Assembly (NCBI RefSeq): GCF_021730395.1
Contig: NC_069364.1
Coordinates: 82,143,501 to 82,207,500 of the forward strand
Reading direction: 5' to 3'
Source of the DNA: Mercenaria mercenaria
Lineage: Eukaryota; Mollusca; Bivalvia; Venerida; Veneridae
DNA: 64,000 nt
Below are positions 31,532 to 43,579 of the stretch, one piece after another. The notes beneath the pieces were generated by a model, which saw only the letters and a program-made list of their open reading frames with translations, ran no database searches and was not told the DNA's origin. The first letter of the stretch is position 1. Each line of letters opens with the position of its first letter. A program made the translations under genes and the position numbers.

Positions 31532-33469
31532 TGAGTGAGCATAACCCTACATCGGTAAGAGGTGTCTTGGTAAAAAACTGTATACTATCACCGTTTTTCG
31601 AAATGTCGTTGGAAGAAGACATTCGGCATTATTTTATGCAGAATCATACATACAGGGAAATATTGGTACTTTTACACCTGGAAAAGAATGTCAGTATCAG
31701 GTAAGCTTCATAATATGAAATTAGGCGCTGCCTATCTGACGGGAAAACCTAGTCATACGGATTCTTTATTCTTTCTGCATAAAGTGTTCCTTCTGATATT
31801 TTCAGTTTTGACTGTAAGCCTAGTGGTTTTGCTCTTGTTATATTACATAATATATTTTAAACTGTTCAGTATACCCCCTTCGGTACATACCTACACTCGG
31901 TGCCATGCGCCCTTTAACGATCATGCCTTTGCTCTCAGTTTGTTTCTCTAATACAAATTTCTGAATCCAGGAATGCACAGTTTCTTTTCAGTTCATTTCT
32001 TACAAATAGTTTTTAAAAAAGACCAAAATAAAAACACAAAACCGCTAATCGCTCTCAGGCAATAAACATCACAAACTGTATGTTATCTTTACATTTCTTT
32101 GACTATCAAATACTATATGATAGACCCACAGAATATTTCTGCTTCAACATAATTAATGGTCTCAGATTTGCCTGTCGTGATATGTCTAAAAAAATACTCT
32201 AAAATGTGACTTATTATTTATCACACGATAAAGTCTGTAAGTTCTTGATGAAGTCAGCTGCTGAAAGTACAAATGTACTTTGATACGGTCGCCAGGAAGG
32301 AAAGCAGCATTTTAAATATGATACGACGCACAACAATGGCATCATATGGACTTGTAATAGCTTAAATGTAAAGGCAAGTCATCTACAAACATATCCATAT
32401 ATGGTATAGGTAGGTACCTGGGGTGTAGAGACTCGAAGAAGGGTCAAAATCTAACATAGTGTCATTGTCAACTGAAATTCCGTATAAATTACAATAATAA
32501 TAATAATAAAAATAGGACAGGTATCAGAAAATGACGAAACTTGTTATATGCGGTAGGGTGCTGGCCAAGACTAAGCTGCCCTGACCCGTGAAGCTCTGAG
32601 AATTGCTCCAATGGTGTCATTGGACTGAGTAAAGGTAGTGCTTGGGCTTTCAGGACTTCATTGACTGCTCTAACAAGTCAATATTTTGAGAATTTTACCT
32701 GAATTTGACCTATGACCTTGACCCCTAGTTGACCGGATACGAGCCGGACGTGGCCACTTTTCTCTAGGTATTGGCTTGCCCTTTGCAACAAAGTATCATG
32801 TATTAAAGTCAGACATCAGGTTATGAAGATATAGCTCCTCAGACAAGGACCACCCCTGTATTTAATATATGAAGTATGTATATTTTCACGAAAAATGATA
32901 CATTTTGAGACGGTCCTCCGACGAAACCGTCGGTGGTAAAATTATACAAATTACGTATCCGTTTAGACAATGTTAAAATTATATTTATAAAAGTAATACC
33001 ATTTAAATATCTTGTGTTTGGAACATTCTACAATTTTTTAAAGTTAATGAAAAAAACGGACATTTTACGTACGGAAATACAGCTTTTATCCTAAATTACG
33101 TACAGACGGATGAACAGATGTTGTCTTTTTTGTCACAGACATTCAGATTTTGTCATTTTCTTTCAAAACAAGTTTTTATTTGCAGTTATTTACCCAAAAT
33201 AAATCTGTTATAAGCACTTTTTCCTTATTTTACTGGTAATGTTTTAAGCAAAAAATGGCAAACCCGACAGCGTGCCCATCGGGGAAGAACATTTGTTTTT
33301 AATATTCGATTTGACAATACTACTTCTTAAAAGAAATTTCAGTTTGATACCTTACTTTTACCGCTTTTAATGATAAATTGAAATTGATGAATTGTTAAAA
33401 AAAATGCCACAAAGATTAGGCGTTTTCTTTAGTGAACACCGCTATTTATTCAAGTGAACACCAGTTGAC
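31532..33469. other. No gene seen
   Basis: A 87-codon plus-strand frame at 31688-31951 has one hydrophobic stretch but no family or splice support. A short (AAT)n run lies at 32490-32510. No other structure was recognised. Confidence 0.4.
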
Positions 33470-35970
33470 GCACGACAATGCGATACGACATCGCGACAAT
33501 GTCGTTTGTCGTATCGCATTTTCGCGCGTCGTATCATATTGTTGTGATGTCGTATTGCATTGTCGTGTTTTGTATTACGATGTCGCATCGTGCTATTGAC
33601 GACAATGCGACACGACATCGCGACAATGTCGTTTGAGAATGTACGAAAACGTTTATGGGCCTCGCAATGTCGTGTAAGATAACGCAGATATCGACATATT
33701 TTCGCGAGAAATCAACATATTATCATAACAAGTCGTTATATTTTATTGACATATTGCATTCATTTTTTCAATGTTTAATCATTTTTTCTCGAGATCCGCG
33801 TAAGCTGTAATGATACCTCGACATATTATGTCGATATAAACCATCCATTTCTTGATTTTCTAACGCAAGTTCTCGACTTTACCCGACTATATGTATACAA
33901 AGTCACTTCAATGACAGTGAGCAGGGATGTAGGAAAGGTGTGTTTGGTTATGATTCAGTATGTATGCGTGGATCAGGGGACTCGTCAAGCAGATTATACG
34001 AATACACAATGAACATAAACATAAAATAAAAACGTGTAGTATCTCTAGACAAAAATTTGGATTCACAGTATAGGCAGTTTACGAGTATTTAGGCACCAAA
34101 TTTTCACTCGGCGGATCATTTGCCTTTCTATAAAGAGACTCGGCAGAGCTGCTTGTAATAGCAAGACTAAAAATTTATTTCTGGTTTACTGCAATTTGTA
34201 AGTGCCTTAATGCTACTCGTTGACAGGTAGTATGAAGCAGAGAATAACTGCATACACAGTTTGGTTTGTCTGTGAACAAATAACATATCACTAGCACATA
34301 ACACATTTTTATCAACCTTTTCTGAGTGCATGTTCTTTCAAAAAAAGCAACAACTAACAAATTAAATAGATAAAGAAAATTAGAAAAAATAAGTCTCACA
34401 GTAAAATATCCACAGTTTTACTTTCACAACAGACGTCCGTCAGGTGTTGTGAAAGTGAGACAATTCTTTGATTTTTTTTCTATTTTTATGGATTTCATAA
34501 ATGAACACCAAGACACTTTTATATTAAATAACAAAAATGTTTTTCATAAAGTAGATCTAGGTTAAACATGGATTTCGTAATAAAAAGTAAATATTCAAAT
34601 TTTTAAAAAAAAATACAATGATTATGTTTCATGAATGTATTTTATTTAGTTTAAAGAACGTTCGAAAATAACAACACTTTCTTAAACTAAAAATATAAAC
34701 AAGTTTTAATATTTTTATGAAGTACATCTAGAATACAGTCGAATTTCTTTAAAAAGATGATTAAGGGAAATAAATAAATAAAATGTTGAGTATTAAGACT
34801 GCTTGGGTTTCCTAAATATCTGTTGCATTGCATTTGGCGGACCAATGTGTTTGTAACACTATCTGCTCTCTATGTCATCTCACATGGATTAGGAACTTAC
34901 ATACTATAAGTGGTCAGCTTGAATAGTGTATACTTTTCCATCGATAATTTCTACATGTTTTATTCATGACAGGAAATATGGAACTTGTTTCTTTTTTGTG
35001 TACATTCATATATCTTTTGTGTGTTGTCAGAATTTAAAGGAATTATGGTAACGTTACTGTTGTTTTTAGGAACCGCTTTTTTAACACATCCCGCTCCCAG
35101 AAATTGCAAACTAAGTGCTGATTTATAGTTGTAAAAGTACAGTCTAACCTGCCGTACGGTCACTTTATATTGGCGGTAAGCCAGGCTTCTAGGAACAGGG
35201 TCAGTGCAACAATTCCCGAAATAATTTCCAAAATTGCGTTTATTCTACTGATTGAACTTCCAGCTAGTTGATTTGTCTTACTAGCATGGTATTGGAAATG
35301 TCCACCCAATATGAAAATACTTCGTACGGGCCTGTAAACCCAAATTCCATATTTCTAAAGAGAGCAAATACTATATATTACGAGAACTCACTTTAGTAAA
35401 TCAAGAAAGGGTCGTTTCATATCGTCATTATATGTCGAAATATTTTTATAGTTTACGCGGATCACGAGAAAAAGTGGTTAAACATTGGAAAAATGAATGC
35501 AATATGTAAATAAAATATATCGACTTGTTGTGATAATATGTTGATTTCTCGCGATATTATGTCGATATTTGCGTTATCTAAAGCGACATTGCAAGGTCCA
35601 AAAACGTTTCCGTAAGAATGTCATGTGTCGTATCGCATTGTCGTGCGTCGCTAAAATGCAAGACACGATGCGCTACAATGCGATACGAAGCGCGACAATG
35701 CGATACGACGGACAACAACGTGACGCGGTACTGCGACATATCGTGCCAAAATTGCCAACTCAACGCACGACACTGCGAAGCGACATCGCGACATTTTGAC
35801 GAATGTCATATTGCATTGTCTCGCGTCGTATCTCATTGTTGTGTGTCGTATCGCATTGTCCCGTGTTGTATCGCATTGTCGTGATGTGGTATCGCAATGT
35901 CGTGCATCGCCTTTGAGGGGCGAGGGACAACATTTCACATGGCACTAACAGGATTCCGTAGCTAACTGAT
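33470..35970. mobile_element. Large foldback element with tandem inverted arms
   Basis: The left arm at 33470-33870 is the inverse of the right arm at 35430-35900. The outer parts of both arms are built of variants of GCGATACGACATCGCGACAA. The inner parts share ATCAACATATTATCA and CTCGAGATCCGCG-type text. The right end continues to AACAGGATTCCGTA, the same end as the repeats at 31117 and 49295. The 1.5-kb loop has no coding frame and contains a small hairpin at 34421-34455. Confidence 0.7.
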
Positions 35971-36570
35971 AGCAAACAAGACTCACACACCAAGCTTAAA
36001 AGCCCACATGTCCATCAGCCGTGCATGCCATGATATTTAATTAGTTTAAAAAGATAAATGCTGTCGGGTGCAAACAATTCAACACCATTGAATTATTTGA
36101 ATAAAATTGATATCGAATTCATGTAAACAGTAGTACAGTAGTAGATATGAGGAATGCATTTTTTATATTAAGAAATAGTAATGTTTTATAGATCTATCTA
36201 CTAGTATATAAAAAAGAAGAAAGAAAAAAGAAAACAATGTGCACAAAGTAAATGTACATTGTTTCATTTCAGAGACGTATAGATCATATATTTATATGTC
36301 TGTGATTGTTTCAATACCTTCATGTATTTTACAGATTCATAACACATGATTTAAAACTGTGATAATATATATTCCGAAATTATTTTTTTTAATTTAAACT
36401 TTTATTATTTTAACGCTTAGATTAGAAATGTAACACACATAATTATTTGAAAAATCCTCTTATTTTGTGACATATACATCACATAAAATTACAAGTTAGG
36501 GAACTTCATTAGAATATGTACTTGAGTAATAACCTCTAATAAGGTGTGAATTACATAATACCATGAAAAG
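35971..36570. other. No gene seen
   Basis: AT-rich DNA between a foldback element and the LINE that starts near 36570. Confidence 0.4.
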
Positions 36571-39500
36571 TAAGTTCTAAGTCCACCAAACTCTGATGCA
36601 ATATATAATGACCTCTATAGGGCTAGCAGATGACTCTAATATAAATGACATTATCATTACTGGTGACTTCAACTACAATGTCCTCAACTCATCTTCGAAT
36701 CGCAAAATTCTTTCTATTACAGAGCAGTTCAACCTTCAACAGGTGATTGATGAACCTACACATTTTACCGAAGTATCAGTGTCTGTACTTGATCTTATAA
36801 TGGTCTCCAATACTAAAAATATTCTACTTTCTGGTGTTGGCGATCATTTTCTTGAACAAGACCAGCGCTATCATTGTCCTGTTTATGGAGTACTTAAATT
36901 CAAAAAACCAAAGCAAAAATGCTTTGATCGACAAATCTGGAAATATGATCAGGGTAATTATGACCAATTACGCTCTGACATCTCCAACTTCAACTGGACT
37001 ACTTGTGTTGACGTAGACATCGACAAATATGCTTCAAATGTTTCCTCCATAATTCTATCACTAGCAAAACAAAATATACCTACTAGCAAAATTACAGTGA
37101 GACCAAATGACCAGCCATGGATTACCAACACCATCAAGAGGAACATATGCAGTCGAAAAAGGGCATATCGAAAGGCAAAGAAGACACAGTCAGTATACCA
37201 ATGGCAAAAATTTAGAACTCTTCGAAACAGGACCAATCTTCTTATTCGCGAATCCAAAAATGAATATTTTTCTAAACTCGCAGTTAAGCTTAAAGATGGA
37301 TCCTTTTCCTCAAAGGACTGGTGGAAGACTCTAAAATCATTTATATCTACACAATCAAGTAATACAATACCTCCCTTACAACATCCAATTACCCAACAGC
37401 CTACTTTCTCTGACACTGATAAGGCGAATCTTCTGAATGACTATTTTCAAAAGCAGACCTTCATTGAAGATGACAACCGTGAAGTACCCGATCTCGGCCC
37501 TCCTATGTCTCAGTCTCTTCTCTCTGAAATATCTCTTAACCCAGGTGAAATAAAGGAAGTGTTGAAGTCTCTAAATGTCGACAAGGCTGCAGGACCAGAT
37601 GGCATTAATAATCGAATTCTTCATGAAGCATCTTATGAGCTTTCACGTCCTCTTTGTGATCTTTTCAATGCATCTTTACAAAGTAGCAAAGTCCCAAATA
37701 CATGGAAAGAAGCTCATGTCTGTGCTGTTTACAAAAAAGGTGATGCTTCACTACCGAGTAACTACCGTCCTATTTCTCTTTTGAATACTATCGAAAAGGT
37801 TTTTGAACGTCTTATCTTTAAATATATTTTCAATCATTTGAGAGATATTCAATACCTCACACCTGCCCAGTCTGGTTTTATACCGGGTGACTCCACTGTG
37901 AATCAATTAACCTACATATATAACACATTTTCTAAAGCACTGGATGATGGACTTGAAGTACGTACTGTATTTTTTGACATAAGTAAAGCCTTTGACAAAG
38001 TATGGCATAAGGGCCTTCTATCAAAACTCGTACACGCAGGTATAAGTGGCTCTCTTCTCTCCTGGATATCGGATTATCTTTCAAACCGACGTCAACGCGT
38101 TGTTCTTCCTGGCACTTTATCTTCTTGGATGTCTGTGGGAGCAGGTGTTCCTCAAGTATCCATCTTGGGTCCTCTTCTCTTTCTCGTGTTTATAAATGAT
38201 ATTGTTGTTGAGATTGATTCATCAGTTAACTTATTTGCTGACGATACTAGTCTGTATATTGTCGTTGATAAACCAAATGTTGCTGCCAATCTTCTTCAAA
38301 GTGACATTCACAAAATTTCATCCTGGGCGGAAAAATGGTTAGTAACATTCAACCCTTCCAAATCGGAGTCTGTCCTTATCTCCCGTAAAATCAGCCAACA
38401 ACAACACCCTGCCCTGTTTATGTATGGTCAGCAGATTCTCGAGGTACCTGAACATAAACATCTTGGTATCTTCCTTTCAAATGATTGCAGTTGGCATTCT
38501 CATATCGACTACATCACGAGTAAGGCATGGAAGAGAGTCAATATTATGCGTAAACTAAAGTTCTCTCTTGATCGTAGATCACTCGAGGTCATATATACCT
38601 CTTTTATAAGACCAATTCTTGAATATGCTGATGTTGTCTGGAGTAATTGTACTCTATATGAAATGGACCAACTTGACAAAATTCAGAACGAATGCGCCCG
38701 CATCTCGACTGGAGCTACAAAACTTGTCTCTTTAGAAAACTTAAAGAACGAAACAAAATGGGAATCCCTTGCAGAAAGAAGGTATAAGCATAAACTAATT
38801 CTCTTCTATAAAATGGTTAATAATCAGACACCCGACTACCTCTCTTCTCTTGTTCCCCACTCAAATGAGCCTCGATATAACCTTAGAAACTCGGAAGATG
38901 TCCGCGGAGTTCAAGCTCGCACCACATTTTATTTTAATTCATTTTTACCTTCGGTAATTCGGGACTGGAATTTACTGCCTCTAAATGTTCAACAATCTGC
39001 ATCACTTTCTTCATTTAAAAATTACCTGAACAAAGACAAAAACAAAGTCCCATCCTACTACTATGTAGGTACTAGAAGATTACAGGTCCTTCACACACGT
39101 CTTCGTACAAAATGTAGTTCTCTCAACTATCATCTGTTTCTGAAAAACGTATCCCCTACACCTTTGTGCAACTGTGGTGAAATTGAGACAAACTTTCACT
39201 TTTTCTTCGACTGCAGGTTTTATAATGACATTCGTACGATTCTGCTTGGCAGTCTTCAAAATCTTAATATTAACCTGGATACACTATTATTTGGGGACCC
39301 AGCTCTTTCAGATCAAGATAATTCTCTCATTTTTACATTAGTACAATCTTATATATCAAGCAGCAAGAGATTTCTCAACTGATTCAAACATATCCAACTC
39401 ACCGGAAATGAGGCATTGCTTTTCCCTTCCTCTTTTCTTCCTTTCTTTCCTTTCCACTTTCAGTCAAAGAATTTCTTTCGTTAGAGTTTTGGTCTTTTTC

Positions 39501-39600
39501 ATTTTTTTTTTCAATCAGATATTCCATATTTCGTTAATCTTAAAGCTCAGGGCAGTAGAAATAATAAAGTACAAATATACCAGACATAGGAGAAGAACTC
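36571..39600 (+). mobile_element. Non-LTR retrotransposon, 5'-truncated, ORF2 largely open
   Basis: A single frame of 928 codons spans 36596-39382. It begins inside the apurinic endonuclease domain (GDFNYNVL at about residue 23, then DLIMVSN); a shifted PPNSDA just upstream shows that the 5' part is cut off or shifted there. The reverse transcriptase follows, with KAAGPDGI (about 330), FDISKAFDKVWH (about 460) and FADDTSLYI (about 546). The common GVPQGSILGP reads GVPQVSILGP. The C-terminal part has CNCGEIETNFHFFFDC (about 857), a CxC-x8-H-x4-C finger. It would normally copy its RNA at a nicked target. The open frame suggests fairly recent insertion. Confidence 0.9.
36596..39382 (+). CDS. LINE ORF2 protein: partial endonuclease plus reverse transcriptase
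   Basis: The longest open frame in the window. The nominal start codon is not the true start, because the homology continues upstream. Only about 100 residues of the usual 230-residue endonuclease domain remain, so the copy cannot be autonomous. Confidence 0.88.
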   Translation: MQYIMTSIGLADDSNINDIIITGDFNYNVLNSSSNRKILSITEQFNLQQVIDEPTHFTEVSVSVLDLIMVSNTKNILLSGVGDHFLEQDQRYHCPVYGVLKFKKPKQKCFDRQIWKYDQGNYDQLRSDISNFNWTTCVDVDIDKYASNVSSIILSLAKQNIPTSKITVRPNDQPWITNTIKRNICSRKRAYRKAKKTQSVYQWQKFRTLRNRTNLLIRESKNEYFSKLAVKLKDGSFSSKDWWKTLKSFISTQSSNTIPPLQHPITQQPTFSDTDKANLLNDYFQKQTFIEDDNREVPDLGPPMSQSLLSEISLNPGEIKEVLKSLNVDKAAGPDGINNRILHEASYELSRPLCDLFNASLQSSKVPNTWKEAHVCAVYKKGDASLPSNYRPISLLNTIEKVFERLIFKYIFNHLRDIQYLTPAQSGFIPGDSTVNQLTYIYNTFSKALDDGLEVRTVFFDISKAFDKVWHKGLLSKLVHAGISGSLLSWISDYLSNRRQRVVLPGTLSSWMSVGAGVPQVSILGPLLFLVFINDIVVEIDSSVNLFADDTSLYIVVDKPNVAANLLQSDIHKISSWAEKWLVTFNPSKSESVLISRKISQQQHPALFMYGQQILEVPEHKHLGIFLSNDCSWHSHIDYITSKAWKRVNIMRKLKFSLDRRSLEVIYTSFIRPILEYADVVWSNCTLYEMDQLDKIQNECARISTGATKLVSLENLKNETKWESLAERRYKHKLILFYKMVNNQTPDYLSSLVPHSNEPRYNLRNSEDVRGVQARTTFYFNSFLPSVIRDWNLLPLNVQQSASLSSFKNYLNKDKNKVPSYYYVGTRRLQVLHTRLRTKCSSLNYHLFLKNVSPTPLCNCGEIETNFHFFFDCRFYNDIRTILLGSLQNLNINLDTLLFGDPALSDQDNSLIFTLVQSYISSSKRFLN

Positions 39601-39752
39601 TATAAGACATTGTCTTTCGTTCTAATCCTGTCCATACAAATGTAATATATGCTTATGTAACTATATGTACATATATATGGAATAAATATGTTTAAACTAA
39701 GTAAGTTTGATGAACCGGCAGTATAAATTAAGTTTTATTTAATGTATTACAG

Positions 39753-42700
39753 TCTTAGAAGTCTTGAGAAAATTCTTCGTAGCCTTGGTTTGAGAAGAAG
39801 GAGAACTTTGGTTGTGCCCAGAGTTCAGGCAGCATTAATGGTATATACTTTTATCTGTTTTCTGTGTTTTGTTTAAAAAAGATGATCTTGACATGCTTGA
39901 AGGCTTTGAAACCTATATAGCTAATGGCTACTTGTTGACTCTGCTATTTTTGAGCCGCAGTGAAATTGCCAGCTATTAATTATCCAATATGTGAAAACAT
40001 CAGATTCTGGTCCTATCCTTCGGTGTACTATTTGTCTAAAAAAAAATTGATAGCCATTTTTTATACCACTTGTACCAAAGTACCAAATGCATAATAGTAA
40101 CTTTCAACAAAGGATGGTAACCATTATCACATACTAGTCAGACAAAATTCACAAGAAATAGTCATGTGATTGCTAAATAAATTTACTCACAAACTAGTTC
40201 AGAAACACTTTTAGAGAAATGTGTGCCTGATGGAAATACCTTATTTTACAATAACACACATCACAGGAAAATGGGCAATTTTGAGCCTTGTCCAAGATCT
40301 GTCTGAAGTTGTGAAAGCTGACCATACCCATATTATACATGTATTTCTTTTTGTTCTTTACTTTTTTTTTATTCAAAACCAATTTATATTTTTCTTGTCA
40401 TTGCATAATAATCTCTGTACATGTACAGATATGGTAAATGGACTGATATATTTTAGCCACTTAATGACTCAACTTGTAAACAAACATATAAAATGGACGC
40501 TTGCAGTGGTTTGGTTGATTACTGGATCTGTGCCACATGAGACTGGCCAAATAAGCACTGCTGGCTTGATGCATACTTGTAGGTACTTGTCTATGATTCA
40601 TTATGGAAGTGCATATCAAGACTGATAACTCAACAGCAATTAGGAATGAGTACTAAGCTAATAGGTAGACCTTTTGCCTTCCCAACAATGTTAATGTTTA
40701 TCATGGAACTTTTTTCAGTCATCAAGAATAATGTATGTTGACTGTTTAAACCTACCAAGTTTGAAGCAAGGATAGTGGAATTTTAAATTGTTTTTATAAT
40801 TTCTAGAGAATCGAGTCGTGGTGGAGGCTAATGCGGCAAATGGGAATAGGCTACTGGATTGACTATTTCAAAGATCTGGATGACAATGGGGTATTGTCCA
40901 CTGAAAGTCCAGTTCATGTGTGAGTATTTTCTCAACCATAGTATAATGCACAAAGTGTATAAATAATTATTGACAAATATGCAGGTAAGAAACCTCAACA
41001 AGAAGATGTACAGATATTTTCGCAAATAGTGTAAAAAGTAACTTATTTAAGCTCTACTTAGATGATAGTGTGTGGGAGTTACTTATATAATAATAGTGTG
41101 AAGAATTTCCAATGAAATCGGATTTTCTCATTGTTTCTTGATTTCAAGGGCAGATAACTCAAAAGCAAGGATGGCGACCTATATTTTTTATTTCATTTTC
41201 TCTCTGTGTGGGAAATTTTTCACACTATTACATGTATTATATAGGGATCTCCCAGACTTTTTTTTGTGTGTGTTTTTTATAAATTTTTGTGTACACGTGT
41301 GTACTTTGTGACGTTACTTGGCAACGCCACATTTTCATTGTCTGCCGTAACGATTTTACATGAAACCGGTTGTTAGACGAAATACATATTAAAAACGCAT
41401 TTGATGTTTTTTTTTTTATCATTTTTAGCTCGACTATTCTAAGAATAGGGAAGCTATTCTACTCGCCCCGGCGTCGGCGTGAGCGTTAGCGTGAGCGTCA
41501 CACAAATGTTAAAGTTTGCGTACCACCCCAAATATTTTCAAAGTCCATTGAGATATTGCTTTCATATTTTGCATACTTGTTTTCCATCATGACCCCATTC
41601 TGTAAACAGGAGCAGACAACTCTATCAAGTATTTTGACTGAATTATGGCCCCTTTTCGACTTAGAATATGCTTATTGTAATGTTGAAGTTTTACTCATAG
41701 CTTATATTATACTATCAAGCACTGAGAATAGTCGAGCGCGCTGTCAACTGACAGCTCTTGTTTATATATATACACACACATGTTCAAAAATATTTGAACT
41801 GATTGTATAAATTAATACAATTAATGGGTGTTTTAGCTCACCTGTCACACTGTGACAAGGTAAGCCTTTGTGATCACATTTTGTCGTTCCTCCGTCCGTG
41901 TGTGCGTCCGTGCGTAAACAATCGATGTCTGCGCTGTAGTGGCCACAATTCTTCTTCAATTTTCACCAAACCTGGTCAGAAGTTGTGTCTGGATGATATC
42001 TAGGTCAAGTTCGAATATGGGTCAGATGGGGTAAAAAAAGCTAGGTCACACGGTCACGAAGTACATTGAAAATTAGCTTTTTAATGCTGTAGCGGCTACA
42101 ACTTTGATTAGATTTTCAACAAACCTGGTCAGAAGTTGCTTCTAGGTGTGTTCTAGGTCTTTGTTTAAATATTTGTCATGTCTTGTCAAAAACTAGGTCA
42201 TGGAGTCACTTAATACATTAAAAAAAAGCCTTTAAACACTCTAGCAGCTACAATTTTCATTGGAATTTCACCAAACCTGCTCATAAATTGCTTCTAGATG
42301 ATCTCTAGGTAAAGTTCGAATATGGGTCATGTTTGGTCTAAAACTAGGTCACAGGTTTACTATGTACATTATAAAATAGCCTGTGAACGCTCTAGCGGCT
42401 ACAATTTTCGATGGATTTTCACCAAACTTGGTTAAATGCGACATCTAGGTGATACGTAGATCGATCAAGTGTCAAAAAATCGGACACATGGTTACTTAGT
42501 ACATTGAAAAAATGAAACAGTCTACTTCAACAGGTGAGCGACCTTAAGATCATCTATGATGACCCTCTTGTTTGTTACCCATTTTTTTCAGGGAGTGTCT
42601 GAGGTTTTGTTTTACGAAGTTGCTTCAGAAAGAACTTGATGAATTGAGAGAACAGTGGAATTTGCATCGTGTTAGAACTTCGTCAAGTTTTGCTGGAAAG

Positions 42701-43495
42701 CCAGACCTGCTCTATCACCACCCAGAACTTTTTGGTTAGTTGTTCAGTTCCTTCGTTCCTACATGAACAGATTGAAACATAAAGAAGCAGTACTGTACAT
42801 ACTTAATTATAATTAGCAGATTTTTTTTACCATATCTCAACTTCACTGTCCAATAATCATAGTAATTATTGCTTTATTTTTTTAAGATCTAATAGGACAT
42901 AGTTCATTACTTTTAATATATCGCTAGTTAAGTTGTCTTAGGGATAAATTTAACCTGGAATATACATGTCTGATGATGGTGGACAATTGAACCAAGTTAT
43001 GTCATAATTTATGACAGTCTAGACAAGTTCTGTTTAATGCAAAATTGACCTATAACCTCTATATGTGCATTTGAAGTATGGACCTAGGACTTAAGCAAGA
43101 CACATGGTCTCATTTCGGTGAGCATTTGTGCCAAGTAATTGCAAAGTCCTTAATTGCGTAAGAGATACAGTTTTTACAAAGTGATCTGGGCACACACTGT
43201 TAGCAAGCTTCTGAAGGTCTTTATATTGTGTCACTGTGCAACAAGTATTGATGGCAATTTTGCCACTCATTCAAGGTTGTTTTTTTATTTTTAAGGTGCA
43301 AGAGACTACAAATTTCCAGTAGAGTTTGAGGATATTGATGCTCTAGAAAGATTCACTGTTAGGACACCACAGTATGGTTGTCTTGATGCGTATGTTGAAG
43401 AATTTCAAATCCTTCTTGAAAGGAATGGAAAGGAAATGCCAGAAACCTGTCATGAAGCTATAACCCTTTATTTATGGTTAATACAACAAATCTGA
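39753..43495 (+). CDS. Integrase-core family gene, four exons visible, incomplete
   Basis: Exons 39753-39840, 40807-40919, 42592-42734 and 43296-43495 (stop TGA 43493-43495) have AG/GT borders. The last three agree in phase. The first encodes LEKILRSLGLRRRRTLVVP, like the N-terminal part of a multi-exon integrase-core family common in fish, molluscs and fungi. The second gives RIESWWRLMRQMGIGYWIDY, the third ECLRFCF, EQWNLHRVR and YHHPELFG, and the fourth RDYKFPVEF. The part that would carry the catalytic core was not found between the first and second exons. Function in the host is unknown; the family is thought to come from a mobile element. I take it as a remnant or partial copy. Two dispersed repeats fill its second visible intron. 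Confidence 0.65.
40807..40919 (+). CDS. Integrase-family gene, exon with RIESWW
   Basis: The acceptor is AATTTCTAG and the donor CATGT/GTGAGT. RIESWW is a hallmark of the family just after the catalytic region. Confidence 0.6.
41426..41762. mobile_element. TAGCTCGAC repeat with hairpin-CTCTTGTT end
   Basis: Starts TAGCTCGACTATTC and ends AGTCGAGCGCG, the hairpin CTGTC-AACT-GACAG, then CTCTTGTT. The internal part has ATTATGGCCCCTTTT. A longer copy in reverse orientation is at 45710-46594. No coding capacity. Confidence 0.75.
41831..42573. mobile_element. TTTTAGCTCACCTG repeat with hairpin-CTCTTGTT end
   Basis: Starts TTTTAGCTCACCTGTCAC, has a core of about 153-bp units (CAAACCTGGTCAGAAGTTG, TCTAGGTCAAGTTCGAATAT, AGCGGCTACAA) and ends CAGGTGAGCGACCTTAAG, GATCATCTATGATGACC, CTCTTGTT. 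It lies in an intron of the integrase-family gene. Confidence 0.8.
42592..42734 (+). CDS. Integrase-family gene, third visible exon
   Basis: The acceptor is ATTTTTTTCAG and the donor TTTG/GTTAGT. It encodes ECLRFCFTKLLQKELDELRE and ends HHPELFG. Confidence 0.6.
43070..43225. repeat. Fragment of the 14.7-kb repeat family
   Basis: GACACATGGTCTCATTTCGG and GTGCCAAGTAATTGCAAAG match the units at 14728-15222. Confidence 0.5.
43296..43495 (+). CDS. Integrase-family gene, last exon
   Basis: The acceptor is TTATTTTTAAG. The frame reads GARDYKFPVEFEDIDALERF and stops at TGA after 66 codons. Confidence 0.55.
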
Positions 43496-43579
43496 AATTG
43501 TAATCTTTGTCCTGCAAGCATGGCTTGAGTTTGAGGAGGATATGTAGCAAAGATCAAGAGCTAAGTAAAGCAAACTTTA

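Noticed and set aside
31688-31951. A possible small membrane protein of 87 codons
   Set aside because: One hydrophobic stretch only; no homologue or splice signal to support it.
35569-35993. Overlapping frames on both strands with Arg, Cys and His repeats
   Set aside because: They come from the GCGATACGAC-type arm of the foldback element.
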